A stretch of DNA of 64,000 bases, taken from Collybia mongolica (taxonomy: Eukaryota > Basidiomycota > Agaricomycetes > Agaricales > Clitocybaceae). Location: contig JAAXNY010000004.1 of NCBI GenBank assembly GCA_013420905.1, forward strand, positions 2,728,001 to 2,792,000, in the 5' to 3' direction. Below the pieces are notes generated by a model. It saw only the letters and a list, made by a program, of their open reading frames with translations. It searched no databases and was not told the DNA's origin. The position numbers and the translations under genes were made by a program. Positions 12,073 through 22,365 of this stretch are shown here, in pieces. Positions within the stretch are counted from its first letter, which is position 1, and each line of letters begins with the position of its first letter.

Positions 12073-12187
12073 TCAGAGGCACGGGGCTTGGTTGGTAGAG
12101 TGTTATCGGGGGTGATCTAGGGCAGCAAGGTGCGTAGAACGACGATGACAACTACGACGGTGGCTGTGCACATCGTGGTAACAAGTC

Positions 12188-12204
12188 AAGAAGCGATGGC
12201 CAGA
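12188..12204. repeat. Right target-site duplication of the LINE
   Basis: GGCCAGAATGAGATCTT, identical to 5604-5620. It abuts the LINE 5' end and so shows the copy is full length rather than 5'-truncated. Confidence 0.9.
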
Positions 12205-12270
12205 ATGAGATCTTGCAGAGGAACCCAAAGGCATATTTAAGAAGTCAGGTAAATGCTGTCTACTTACCTA

Positions 12271-12482
12271 CAGTGGCTCAAAAAACTGCCCCAATGTTTG
12301 TACATTTTTGAAAGATCAATATGGTATGAATTGCTGACATAAGCAGGGGACCTGGGGTAATTATGTAAGATACTATGACATCGTGGCTTTCCAATGGACC
12401 CTGGATCATGTGATTTGGATCAATATCCATTAAGCTATAAGCCAAACAAAATGGTTACTTATTGGGGCAGTTTTTTGACCCT
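12271..12482. repeat. Left long terminal inverted repeat of the Tc1 element
   Basis: About 212 bp, closely matching the reverse complement of 14136-14347. It starts CAGTGGCTCAAAAAACTGCC next to target TA (12269-12270). Its inner edge (12461-12481) is an inverted copy of the outer motif, so each terminal repeat is itself a miniature inverted-repeat unit. Confidence 0.9.
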
Positions 12483-12631
12483 TATCTTATTTTCCATTAT
12501 TCTGGCATTTATGATCCAATGCAAGAACATTATGGACTGTGGGAAGAATAAACAATGTCATGTGACTTTATTTGTATCAATTTGACATGTTGGAATTGGT
12601 TCAATCATCTTCTTGACCTCTTACCACCATC

Positions 12632-14120
12632 ATGAAAGCCATTTCTACTGCTCAGCACAATACTGTTGTTTCTCTCCTCAATGAGGGCTATTCTCAGCGT
12701 CAAATCAAGGAGAAAACTGGTCTAGGGAAGGGTACCATCAGTAGGATCAGCAAAGATGTGGATGGAAACAAAGAAAACAACCTTGGTGGCCGCCCCTCCA
12801 AGCTGTCTGTTTGTGACAAACAGTCAATTATTCGTCAAATCAAGTCAGGGAAGCTTGATAATGCAGTTCAGGCTACCCAATTCATCAATGGCATCATCCC
12901 CAATCCTGTCACACCCCAGACAGTCAGAAATGCACTCAAGGAAAATCAATTTTATGCTGCTACAAAGAGGAAAGCTCCTCTTCTCAAACGAGCCCATCGC
13001 ATCCGGCGTCTCCAGTTTGCAAAATATCATGAAAGCTGGACTGTGGAGGACTGGAAAAGGGTTCTATGGACAGATGAGACCAAAATCAATAGGATTGGGT
13101 CAGATGGAAAGGTTTATGTCTGGAAACAAAGGGGAGAACCACCATCTGATAGAACAACATCACCTACTGTCAAACATGGAGGAGGAGGAAACCTCATGGT
13201 ATGGGGTTGTATGGGGTGGAATGGAGTGGGAAAGCTCATAGAGGTGCAGGGGAACATGGACAAGGTTCAATACTGTGAAATTTTGGAGAGTGGAGTTCAG
13301 GAAAGTTTTGAGAAGTTGGAAATGGTGGTGTTACGGCTGTTTAGGCCTTATCCTCTAGATCAATATGCTAAGTCGTTCGTTCGTTCTTAGACCGTTGACT
13401 TCTGTAAGTCCAACGTCTATTGACTCCCTCAATAGGGCTAAAGTCAAGTTATCGAGTTTGTCTGATCAAAGATGCACTACCCCCTTCGTAAGGCAGATAG
13501 GATCGAGTTCGCGTCAAGAGAATAGATGAATAAGGTGATTCAGCTAGGTCAAGCTAAAGAACTAGCTAAGCTAAACTACCCGTATATATACATAGTGGTC
13601 CGATAAGCGTTGTTTACGCTATTTGTTATAGATAAGAGTTAGTAAGCTATCTGAGAAGATGAGTAAGAAAGCTTAGTAACTATGGGAAAGAGAATGCATA
13701 TGGGGATGTCAAAGATAAGGTCAATAAGCGTCTGATAGTAAAAGAAAAGAGAAAAGAAGTGATATGCCGGACAGATAGGGGAATTTGTAACAGGTGGATG
13801 GCGAGCGCTACTTTCAGCAAGATAACGACCCCAAACACACATCTGGACTGGCCACACAGTGGTTTGAAGACAACAACATTCAAGTCCTTGGCTGGCCTGC
13901 CCAATCCCCTGACATGAATCCAATAGAACACCTTTGGGAACATCTCAAGCGCCGTCTTAAAGAATATCCGACACCACCCAAAGGAGTACATGAGTTGTGG
14001 GATAGATTGGCTGAAGAGTGGGGTGAAATTCCACCAGAGGTATGCCAAAACCTGATAGAAAGTATGCCCAGGCGGATACAAGCAGTTATAAAGGCAAAAG
14101 GTGGTCATACAAAGTATTAG
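12632..14120 (+). pseudogene. Tc1 transposase (DD34E), split by a solo LTR
   Basis: Starts at ATG 12632. The N-terminus is a helix-turn-helix (EGYSQRQIKEKTGLGKGTIS) followed by a GRPSK hook. The first catalytic Asp is in VLWTDETK, the second in QQDNDPKHTS and the Glu in NPIEHLWEHL, with 34 residues between the last two. The frame is open to 13328, broken by the LTR 13329-13792, and continues in the same frame from 13798 to TAG 14118-14120. No other lesion was seen, so the LTR insertion alone seems to have killed it. Confidence 0.9.
13329..13792. mobile_element. Solo LTR
   Basis: 464 bp beginning TGTTAC and ending GTAACA, flanked by the 5-bp duplication GGTGG (13324-13328 and 13793-13797). 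It encodes no protein, and a TATA-like tract (GTATATATACAT) lies near 13583. This is the expected product of recombination between the two LTRs of a Copia- or Gypsy-type retrotransposon; the superfamily cannot be told from the LTR alone. Confidence 0.9.
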
Positions 14121-14135
14121 ATAGAAAATTAATAG

Positions 14136-14347
14136 AGGGTCAAAAAACTGCCCCAATGAGTAATCATTTTGTTTGGCCTATAGCTTAATGGGTTTTGATC
14201 CAAATCACATGATCCAGGGTCCATTGGAAAGCCACGATGTCATAGTATCTTACATAATTACCCCAGGTCCCCTGCTTATGTCAGCACTTCATACCATATT
14301 GATCTTTCAAAAATGTACAAATATTGGGGCAGTTTTTTGAGCCACTG
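14136..14347. repeat. Right long terminal inverted repeat of the Tc1 element
   Basis: Inverted partner of 12271-12482 with only a handful of mismatches. It starts inside the transposase 3' flank with GGGTCAAAAAACTGCCCC and ends GGGGCAGTTTTTTGAGCC next to CACTG and the TA duplication. Confidence 0.9.
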
Positions 14348-14349
14348 TA

Positions 14350-15298
14350 GCAGAGGAATCCAAAGAGTATTCTCCTTGGATTCCTCTACTAAGGGTCTCT
14401 ATTCTATTTACTTACTCTAAATAATAGCTATGAAGTCCCATTGTTGCCATGTGGCTCAGAGTCACAAGGTACATTATATACAAGCAAGTCACTGTGCTCT
14501 GATGGTGATGCAATGAGTAAGGCATGAGTGGCAATAGTAGGCATCACAATAACAGAGTGTACAGGTGCCAATAGCAAGAGGTGCTGATAGCAGAGGTGTA
14601 CTGACAGCAGGGGACCTGATGAACAATGAGTGAATGTTGATATCACAAGTTGTGACAGTGTGGGCAGAATTGGGCACTCTCCTTGCAATAGTATGGAAAG
14701 GTCACATATGATTCTACAGGTGTCAGGGATCTGACCTACCTCTCTACCCAGGTAAGTCTAATTTCAAGCACCTATGCTTTTCATACCATGGAATTATATA
14801 AGTTTCACCAGATTGGTAGGTAATTGCCAGGATCACAGGTAGCTAACAGGTATAAATGTCACATACAAACAACCTCTGATATATGAGCACCTCAATGTAT
14901 AACCATAGATTAATAGTAGCTCATATGCTTTTCCTTCAAGCATGAGCCTATCATATCAAATTAAAGTAATATATATTATTTGGATTAACAATTGTGCCAA
15001 TTAGTGGGATAAAGCATTGTGTGGCACCATGCCGAAGGCACGGGTCTTTAGCTCGTCTTGCGCAAATTTTTGCCTTTGCGCGTCACGCGCGTCACACGCA
15101 CGGCATTTTCCCCATGCCCCGACGACTAAGGTAAACAAGGCCAATAACCAACGACCACGCTCCCTCCAGTTCCCTCTCTGACGAAGCTCTTCAGTCTTTG
15201 ACTAAACACCACCGCTTGGACACTCATTTGCAGTTTATCACGACGTTCACTTTATTTCTTCTAGTAATAGGATTATAAGGATCAAATCCGCCAACGAA
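14350..15298. other. Repeat edge then promoter region of the CSC1-like gene
   Basis: 14350-15000 is AT-rich, CpG-poor and without an open frame. It contains a perfect inverted repeat, AGAGGAATCCAA (14352-14363) and its complement (14376-14387), with a 12-nt spacer. From about 15030 the base composition changes to host-like with CpG, forming the promoter and leader of the gene starting at 15299. Confidence 0.5.
15078..15095. promoter_or_regulatory. Tandem GCGCGTCAC motif upstream of the CSC1-like gene
   Basis: GCGCGTCAC occurs twice back to back, about 200 bp before the start codon. The core CGCGTCACGC is also found at 33025-33034 upstream of the acetyltransferase gene. A bZIP or MBF-type factor site is possible, but this is inference. 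Confidence 0.3.
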
Positions 15299-18200
15299 AT
15301 GTCAGGGATCACGGATGAAGCTGGCAAGCTCATAAACGAAAACACGCGGACGCTGGCGCCCGCTGCTGTGGGATTTCAGGTGGTTCTCATGAGCAGTGTT
15401 TCTGTGAGTACTATATGCTACGTAGTCAGGTCCAAAACTCAACCGAGCGGTAGGTAATTACAATTCTTGCCTTCAACTTATTACGCCCAAAGAACAAGGT
15501 ACACAAATACTGCTGTTTGCCTCACTACCCTCTCTCACCGATCTTTCTCTAAGATAATCTACGAGCCGAAAGTCAAGTACCACGTTGGCACCAAGTCACC
15601 TCCACGGATATCAGATTCTTTGTTCGGCTGGCTCCCTCCCCTACTACACACCAAGGAACCAGAACTCCTGGATAAAATTGGCCTCGATGCAGTCGCATTC
15701 TTGCGCTTCGCACGTCTTATGCGTTGGTTGTTTACTGCCATCGCATTTCTTGCGTGCAGTGTTCTCATCCCTATCAACGTCACTTACAACCTGCGAAACG
15801 TCAAGGCCCCGAGGAGGGATGTGCTAAGCATGCTCACTATCCGAGATGTTGGGAGCGACCTTCTCTATGCACATGTCGCAGTCGCTTACCTTATCACTCT
15901 GCTTATCATCGTCTTCGTGCAAATCCACTGGAAGGAGATGGTCAGACTTCGACATACCTGGTTCCGCTCCCCAGAATACTTGGAATCCTTCTATGCTCGA
16001 ACTCTCACGGTCTTACGTGTTCCGAAAAAGTATCAGAGTGATGAAGGGATTAAAGCTGTATTTGACACTGTCAAGGTGCCATACCCGACCACCAGTGTGC
16101 ATGTCGGTCGTAAGGTTGGGAAACTACCAGAATTAATCGATTATCACAACACAACCGTCCGCGAGTTTGAAGCCATCCTTGTTAAATACCTTAAGGGCGG
16201 AAAGTTAGGTCGGAAGCGCCCGACCATTCGCGTGGGTGCGTCTTGCGGTTGTGGCGGCACGAAGAAGGATGCTATAGATTTTTACACGTAAGTTCAATTT
16301 CTCTGAAGCTCGCGAGCAGAAACTTATTGCATGCCCCAGCGCAAAACTTAAGCGAACAGAAGCATCTATCGAGGAATATCGTCGCCAGATCGATCAAAGA
16401 AAGGCCGAAAACTATGGCTTCGCAAGCATGGCTGCCATACCATATGCCCACATTGTTGCCAAAATCCTCCGAGGGAAACATCCCAAGGGCACCAATATCG
16501 AGTTGGCCCCGAATCCGAAAGACATTGTTGGTACTAGCATACGGTCTCCTTCGTAAGTCATACTGAGTTACCATTATACAGATCTGGGAAAATATGAATA
16601 AGTCCGATGGAGAGATCACTCGAAAAAAAATGATGGGATTTGGGTGGCTATTTGTTGTTTGCTTTTTCAACACAGTTCCTCTTTTCATCATCTCGATCCT
16701 GGCCAACCTTGATTCGGTACGCTTTTTAGTCATTCTAGACGTAAAAACCTTGACACATCGCTAGCTCCGGAGTTACGTTCCCTTTCTTGACAAATGGGCA
16801 GACGCATCACCCCACACCTTCGCATTTATCTCTGGTGTTTTACCTCCTGCTGTTTCTGGCCTTTTCGGATTTTTCTTACCAATCATCATGCGTTGGTTGA
16901 CCCAAGTAAGTTCATCTAATTTACTATAACACCTGGGAGGCAGCTAAGAGGAACGAAATAGTATATGGGCGCTTTAACACATTCTACTTTGGATCGAGCC
17001 GTCATTGCGCGATATTTTACTTTCTTGGTTATCAGTCAACTCATTATCTTCACACTAATTGGCGTTATTTTCAGTTGCGTTCTTTTCCTGAAAACACAGC
17101 CCCTCTCTCAATAACTTCCTTGTTCAGATTCAGCCCAAGAAATCATCGAGCAGATTGGAAAAAGAGCGAGTTTTCAGGAAATTTTGGACAATCTTCACAG
17201 TAAGCGATTTATCAATGAGCCTTCGCTGCTATCCTGATGCTACATGGAAAAAGAGCTCCCAGCTAGAGTCCATCGGACGTATATAAGCCAATCGTCCTAT
17301 TGGTTAACGTTCTTTCCGTATGTCAAAGCTTGCTACTCCTGCTCCATACCAATATTCCCATCCCAGGCTTCGAGGCTTTCTCGTCATATTTGACTTGGCT
17401 CAAATCATCAACCTTCTTTGGATATCTTTCAAAACTCGGTATAACCCCCTGTTTCTTTCTCTCTGCATTCCTATTTACATTTCTGTAGAGTTTTCGGAAG
17501 AACACCCCGTGATATTCGAGAATGGACACAACCTCCAGAGTTTCAGTACGCCATCTATTAGTAAGACATTGATTAATTCTGTGCCAGGCTTAAGTAACTG
17601 ATGCCAATTGCTAGTTCGAATATTGTAAGTTCCATTTCTAGAAACGGTTGATCATTTTGAACCATTAAGGATCTTCCATCAGCTTTTCATGGGCGCTGTC
17701 GGGTTGGTCTTTGCGCCCTTGGCGCCTTTAGTCGTTGTTGCGGCAGCAATCGTCTTCTGGTTAGGCTCATGGGTTTACAAATACCAATTGATGTTCGTCT
17801 TTGTATCGAAGGTTGAATCTGGTGGAGTAAGCTTTCCAACTGTGTTTCAATGTATGTTGCTAACCCTTTCTTTTAGCGCCTTTGGAATGTCGTCATCAAT
17901 CGATTGCTGTTCTCTGTGCTCCTAATGCAAGCTCTAATGATACTCAGTACGTTAAAAAAGCCGCATCGACCCAAAACCCTCCCTGAATCTCGAACAGCAA
18001 TTGGCCTTCAGTACCGATTCAGGTCACTTCAGTGGCTCTCAACCGTACCCCCTGCCATCTTTATCATAGTTTTCAAAGTCTACATAAATCGCGTCCACCT
18101 CCCTGCCTTCCAATATTATATTCCAACTGAGGAAGAGATTCGCCTTGCAAGAGTTCATTCCGAACGTGCAGATAATCGTGGCAGCAGGCTAGAGAAGCGT

Positions 18201-19004
18201 TTCGGACATCCAGCTCTCCATGCGGATCTTTTCACACCCATGTTGCATGCAAAGATGATGCCTCTGTTGAGTCAAGTATACCAGGGTAAACTCGGAAAGG
18301 ATGAGGCAAAATTGGATGAATATGGCGGTCAAAAACTGGAAGCGCGGGTCATCCCTGGTGGTATCAAAATTGCTGCAATCTCCCAGGTCAGACACTTGCA
18401 TCTTCATGGCATAATTTTCTAAGAAATTTGTGACTACTAGAACGACTTAGAATATGACCCGGCACTCTACCAACGTGATCGAGGCGAGCTGGATTGGGAT
18501 GCTCGCTCGATGGCGTCTACCGCGATGTTCGAAGGCTCCACTTCACTCCACCCAACGAAATCACAGTATTATGCAAACAGTGGTTCTGCATTACAAGTCA
18601 ACGGGTATGACCGCTATCTAGCCGGCGGTCCTCAACACCATCAATCCGATATTGAACTATCGAAAATGGATTCTATTCAAGAGCCACTCCTTAGTCCACA
18701 ATCATACGATTACCAGCAACAACAGGCCTTCGGATCGCAACAATCGCTTTCGCTTTCGCTTTCACCGATGGTCCCTCCATCACTTTACCATGATTCCCTT
18801 GCAAATAATAGAGAGGCTGCTACGCATAGACCTCAGGAAGGAGCCTATTCACCTTATGTGCAAGATCAAAGCCCCGTGTACTCACCAGAGCCACCATACT
18901 ACCAATCACCTACGTCGTCACCTTATCAACAGTACCCGCCGACACAACATCCTTCACAATACTCTCACCATTCACGCCAGAGTAGTAACAACTACCTGGG
19001 CTGA
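15299..19004 (+). CDS. CSC1/RSN1-family (DUF221) osmosensitive cation channel
   Basis: Multi-exon gene. Exon 1 starts MSGITDEAGK at 15299; introns 15404-15453, 15499-15553, 16288-16339 and 16527-16581 give VITILAFNLLRPKNK then IIYEPKVKYHVG, the usual N-terminal signature of the family. The first membrane segment is followed by GWLPPLL and VGLDA-like sequence, then two more segments (15720-15920), the cytosolic domain (about 15950-16550, NPKDI then IWENM), and the pore-side block of membrane segments (16640-18420, including SGVLPPAVSGLFGFFLP and IIFTLIGVIFS). A Q/S/P-rich cytosolic tail runs from 18440 to TGA 19004. Members form stretch- or osmolarity-gated cation channels in plasma or endomembranes. 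Later intron positions were only sketched. Confidence 0.88.
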
Positions 19005-19794
19005 GGTGCACCTAGAAACTGAAACTAGCCTGTACTTTCAGGTTTCTATTGGTTCATTTTGAACGCCGGTCCCTTATATCGGTGGATCTTGTACTGTAGC
19101 GGACATTCTTATCCATCTGCCTAATCTCATGTCTGATATACTTGTTTGTAAATCTATCTGATTGTTTCACACCTAGTCTTTGGAGACGCATCTACGACCT
19201 CAAACATTTCTCAGATCGATGTTAGGGTAATGGTCACCTCCATCTTATAAAGCCAGATTCATGGTCCAACGTATCACAATGGAATAGAGGCACTCGCCGC
19301 GTGAGGGGTCCCGAAGACATGCCTCCGTCTATTTTGGGCAAGCTTGTGTTAACACATTCTATTGTTGCAAGACCAGTGCACGTTGGCTTTCTTGATACAT
19401 TCCTTCGACTTGATCTACAGACATCCTCCCTTTACCTTTGTCAATGACATTTATGAATGAGAAAAAGATATCAAAAGGCAGCTCGTCTCTTGCTAACATT
19501 CTTTCGATCGTGGAAGAGGCAAATATCTGTTCTCAAGCTCTCCCTCTTCCCCCATCCGATCGGGGCGTTTCTTCTGTGTTACATGCGTTGTACCGAGCGA
19601 ACAAGGGTGTCACGGTGTGTCGCAAACCTAAAAAAAATCAACTCACACTAACACAAATGATGGGTTGTCCATATGCCCTCTCTATATCTTGACAGATGTC
19701 CTATTGGCCTGTGATCTAGATGATTCTTGCCTAGTTGATAAAGTGACACCACTTGCTTGGTCGTCTGTGCTGTTCACGAAAGTGGGGGATACAG
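19005..19794. other. Intergenic, convergent 3' ends
   Basis: Between two convergent genes. Short frames only, none with coding character; probably both 3' UTRs. Confidence 0.5.
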
Positions 19795-20735
19795 CTAAGT
19801 TAAAGATACGATGGATATGATGGATAGGGGGAACAAAACAGACCCTTCAGAAGATCCACCCCTTTCAGATTGAAAGTCATCTTCGTCGTTAGTAGTAACC
19901 TCGCGAGTCGCTTGCATGTTCCTGACACATAGTTCGCCTGCCCAAACTTCGTCATATGTCCACCTTGGGTTTATGTTCATCCAATGGGCACAGAAATCTT
20001 CTAGCCGTCGGCGCATTACTCGTTCGGCCTTGAGGAGATCCCGCATGTCAGTAGCCTTCTGACGAAGCGTCTCAACGGCGAGGCGCAAGCTCTGGACTTT
20101 TCCCGCAGTTTTTTGGTCGATTGCGGCTAGCCCAGCGATGATTTCTACAGTACTCCTCAGTAACTCCGGGGTCGCCTCTGGCTCAGGTATTGTCGCGAGC
20201 AAACTCTCCGGCGTGGTAATTGCATATATGGAATTGTCTGAAGGAGTTTGAGATTTACGAAGAGGGTCGCCTTGAAAGAGGCCCGGGGGCGGTTGGGTGG
20301 GTGGGTCTTGTATCGATTTTGTGAGCATGGTTCTGAGGTAAATAAGGTATGAATTCGCACCGATATAGCCCGCAAAGGTCGGAGATTGGTCTCCTTCAAG
20401 GAATGGTGGCCCGGGGGATGTCGAGGGGTTCCCTTCGTCTGCTTGCTTAAACTCCCTTGGGTCGATTCCATGGATGTCAATCCGAGAGGCGCTGAGTGAG
20501 TTGATGAACATATAGATTGAATCGATTGACTACTATATTTACTGGGTGTACTCCGCGTTGCGTTGCGTGAGGAGATAAATAATTACTTCAGACCTCAGGT
20601 TAGCCTTAACTTGGTATTCCTTCATGTAATTTAGGTTGAGTAGGAGTGAGCTGAGGTGATCAGATAACTGACCTTTGCCAGTTTTTGCAGAGCCGGACGG
20701 CTCAGTGTCGAAAGGACTGCCGCGTCGAAAGGCAT
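19795..20735 (-). CDS. Unrecognised protein with N-terminal SAP-like motif and coiled coil
   Basis: Built as three exons: ATG 20733-20735 to 20673 (MPFDAAVLSTLSRPALQKLAK), a short exon EYQVKANLRSEVIIYLLTQ, and the long exon from about 20492 to the stop at 19795. The first two give a helix-turn-helix-like SAP pattern (LxxxALQKLAK..VKANLRSEVIIYLL). The long exon has a proline-rich linker, a predicted coiled coil (QSLRLAVETLRQKATDMRDLL) and an aromatic stretch near the end. SAP motifs usually bind DNA or RNA; the function here is unknown. It faces a related gene starting at 21213 with the same first intron position. Confidence 0.6.
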
Positions 20736-21212
20736 GGTGAGAGGGGGAGTGTATATGTCGCCGTCCCAGCGTTGTTCAACCTTTTAGTGCCAGGCGCTAT
20801 ATATCTTGATTTCAAATTCATGAATGAGAACAATGGAAATGTTGCGATCCTGGCTATCAGATATTCTCCATGACTTAGCTATTATTTGAGCGAATCCTTG
20901 CACACTCTAGTAGTTAATCTTTTCGATTCTCCACTCTCTCACCTGAAGTTCTTGCACATGTATACCAGACTTGGATCCGAGCTCCATTTCCTTTGAGGGC
21001 GAGCTCTTTTTTCCGGATCTTTTGGTTCGTTTTGATCATGGTCCATACATGGATGGATAACACCAATGGTTCTATTGTCCTTCATTTTGAGCTTGGACAA
21101 TTGATAGTCCCATTTGTTGGCCGTGTCCTCGTGATGCCGAGACGGGACGTTAAAAAATACCTTGTCTTGAATACTAACCTTATATTATGCCACCCTCATA
21201 CGCTCTTGCAAG
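20736..21212. promoter_or_regulatory. Shared promoter region of the divergent SAP-motif genes
   Basis: 477 bp between two divergent start codons. It has no coding frame and includes pyrimidine-rich stretches near both starts. No defined factor site was recognised. Confidence 0.4.
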
Positions 21213-22046
21213 ATGGATAAATCGACACTTACAAAGCTCAAGCGCACGGCCCTTCAACAGTTAGCGAAGGCAAAGCAAATCGTCCATCTGAACTTGAATT
21301 CTGTCCTCATTTTTTATCAGAGAGAAGGTGTCAGAGCAAACGCTAAGAGCGCAGACATCATTGATCTCTTGCTCCAAAAGTTCCCTCACGGAGCACCCAG
21401 GCAAGTAAACATTGCGTTGCTCTGCTCCAAAATTTGAAAGTTGGATTCAAAGCTTACAGTTAAGGGTTAACGAACAGCAAAAAAGAAGAAATCTAGGAAA
21501 AGAGACCAGTGAGCGATTTAGGACTATCATATCAGGATTATATTGCTGATTTAGATCCTAGAGAGGCGAAGATTGAATATTCCAACTCCTGACGTCGTAG
21601 CGGCCGCGGAACACAGGAAATATAGAAATCGGTCAATTCTGTCTTCACCCTCAAGAGTATCTCGGAGTGAGAGTGTTGCTGGTGGCGACGAAATGCCTGA
21701 ACGACTACGGCATTCATCTCCCCGCATTCCAAGGAACAAAGCTGTTCGTTGTGTCAAGCGGGATATTACGCGCCTCATTGACGAGAGGGTTGTTATATGG
21801 GAGACGGTTGACGAGACAGAGTTGTTAGTGGCACATGCGATGTCCAGCGCCAATGAAATATCCAAAGATATTCGAGAGATCTCATGGATGAGATATTGCG
21901 TAGAGATGGATGTTGTGCATCAACTGAAGCATGATCGGACGCTGTGGGACGGAACCCGTTTAAAGTCTGACGAGGACGAAAGGCAGCAGCGGGAAAGCCT
22001 CTTAAAGAACGCAAATCGACGGGAAGGAGCAGAGCCTGAATCGTAA
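21213..22046 (+). CDS. Unrecognised protein with N-terminal SAP-like motif, sister of 19795-20735
   Basis: Starts MDKSTLTKLKRTALQQLAK at 21213. A 51-nt intron (21270-21320) beginning GC and ending AG joins this to REGVRANAKSADIIDLLLQ, completing the SAP-like motif in the same register as the sister gene. Using a GT at 21292 instead would leave six extra residues in the motif. After further short introns (about 21399-21567) a basic segment leads into the long exon starting near IPTPDVVAAAEHRK, rich in R and S, then an acidic/helical part ending at TAA 22044-22046. No other domain is recognised. Probably nuclear from its composition; this is inference. Confidence 0.6.
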
Positions 22047-22365
22047 AATGTATTGTTGCTGAAGCGCTAACTACCCCAGCTTTCTCCTTTCGAGTTTGAG
22101 AGGTGGTCTACAAGATGAGTAGACCAATGTTCAATGTAAATGGGCTTGTGCATCGTTTCAAGTTGAGAGAGCACATACATAAACAGCAATCAATTCCAAC
22201 TTGAATTTTGCGTACAACGCGTGTTGATGGGTTGGTGATCCACGTGTCACATTTTTAGCTTTTTTTAATTTTGACTATAATATTGTAAAGTCGGTGAACA
22301 TCTTTTTTTACTGATATTGGGGGCAAGGACACATCCAGCGGCCAAATTTTATACCTTCACCTCAT
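22047..22365. other. Intergenic between tandem genes
   Basis: 319 bp, AT-rich with T-runs; holds the 3' end of the SAP-motif gene and the promoter of the ATPase gene. No further feature seen. Confidence 0.4.

Larger units (their letters stand above)
5621..12187 (-). mobile_element. Complete Tad1-like LINE (non-LTR retrotransposon)
   Basis: A 6.6-kb element on the minus strand bounded by a perfect 17-bp target duplication, with a poly(A) tail (poly(T) 5619-5636 on the plus strand). Order from 5' to 3': short leader, ORF1 with CCHC knuckles, ORF2 with APE-type endonuclease, reverse transcriptase and a C-terminal cysteine/histidine RNase-H-end motif, then 3' UTR. About 945 bp of the length is a later insertion at 6216-7160. 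The body is CpG-rich compared with the repeat it landed in, so it is a younger arrival, but both ORFs carry CGA-to-TGA type stops and frameshifts, so it is not autonomous. A second copy reaches the left window edge. Confidence 0.9.
12271..14347 (+). mobile_element. Tc1/mariner DNA transposon with 212-bp inverted repeats
   Basis: The element is 2077 bp and flanked by TA (12269-12270, 14348-14349). It has long terminal inverted repeats and a single transposase frame of the DD34E class. A 464-bp solo LTR plus its 5-bp duplication interrupts the transposase. Without that insertion it would be about 1.6 kb, normal for Tc1. The left flank lies 66 bp from the LINE 5' duplication. Confidence 0.92.
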
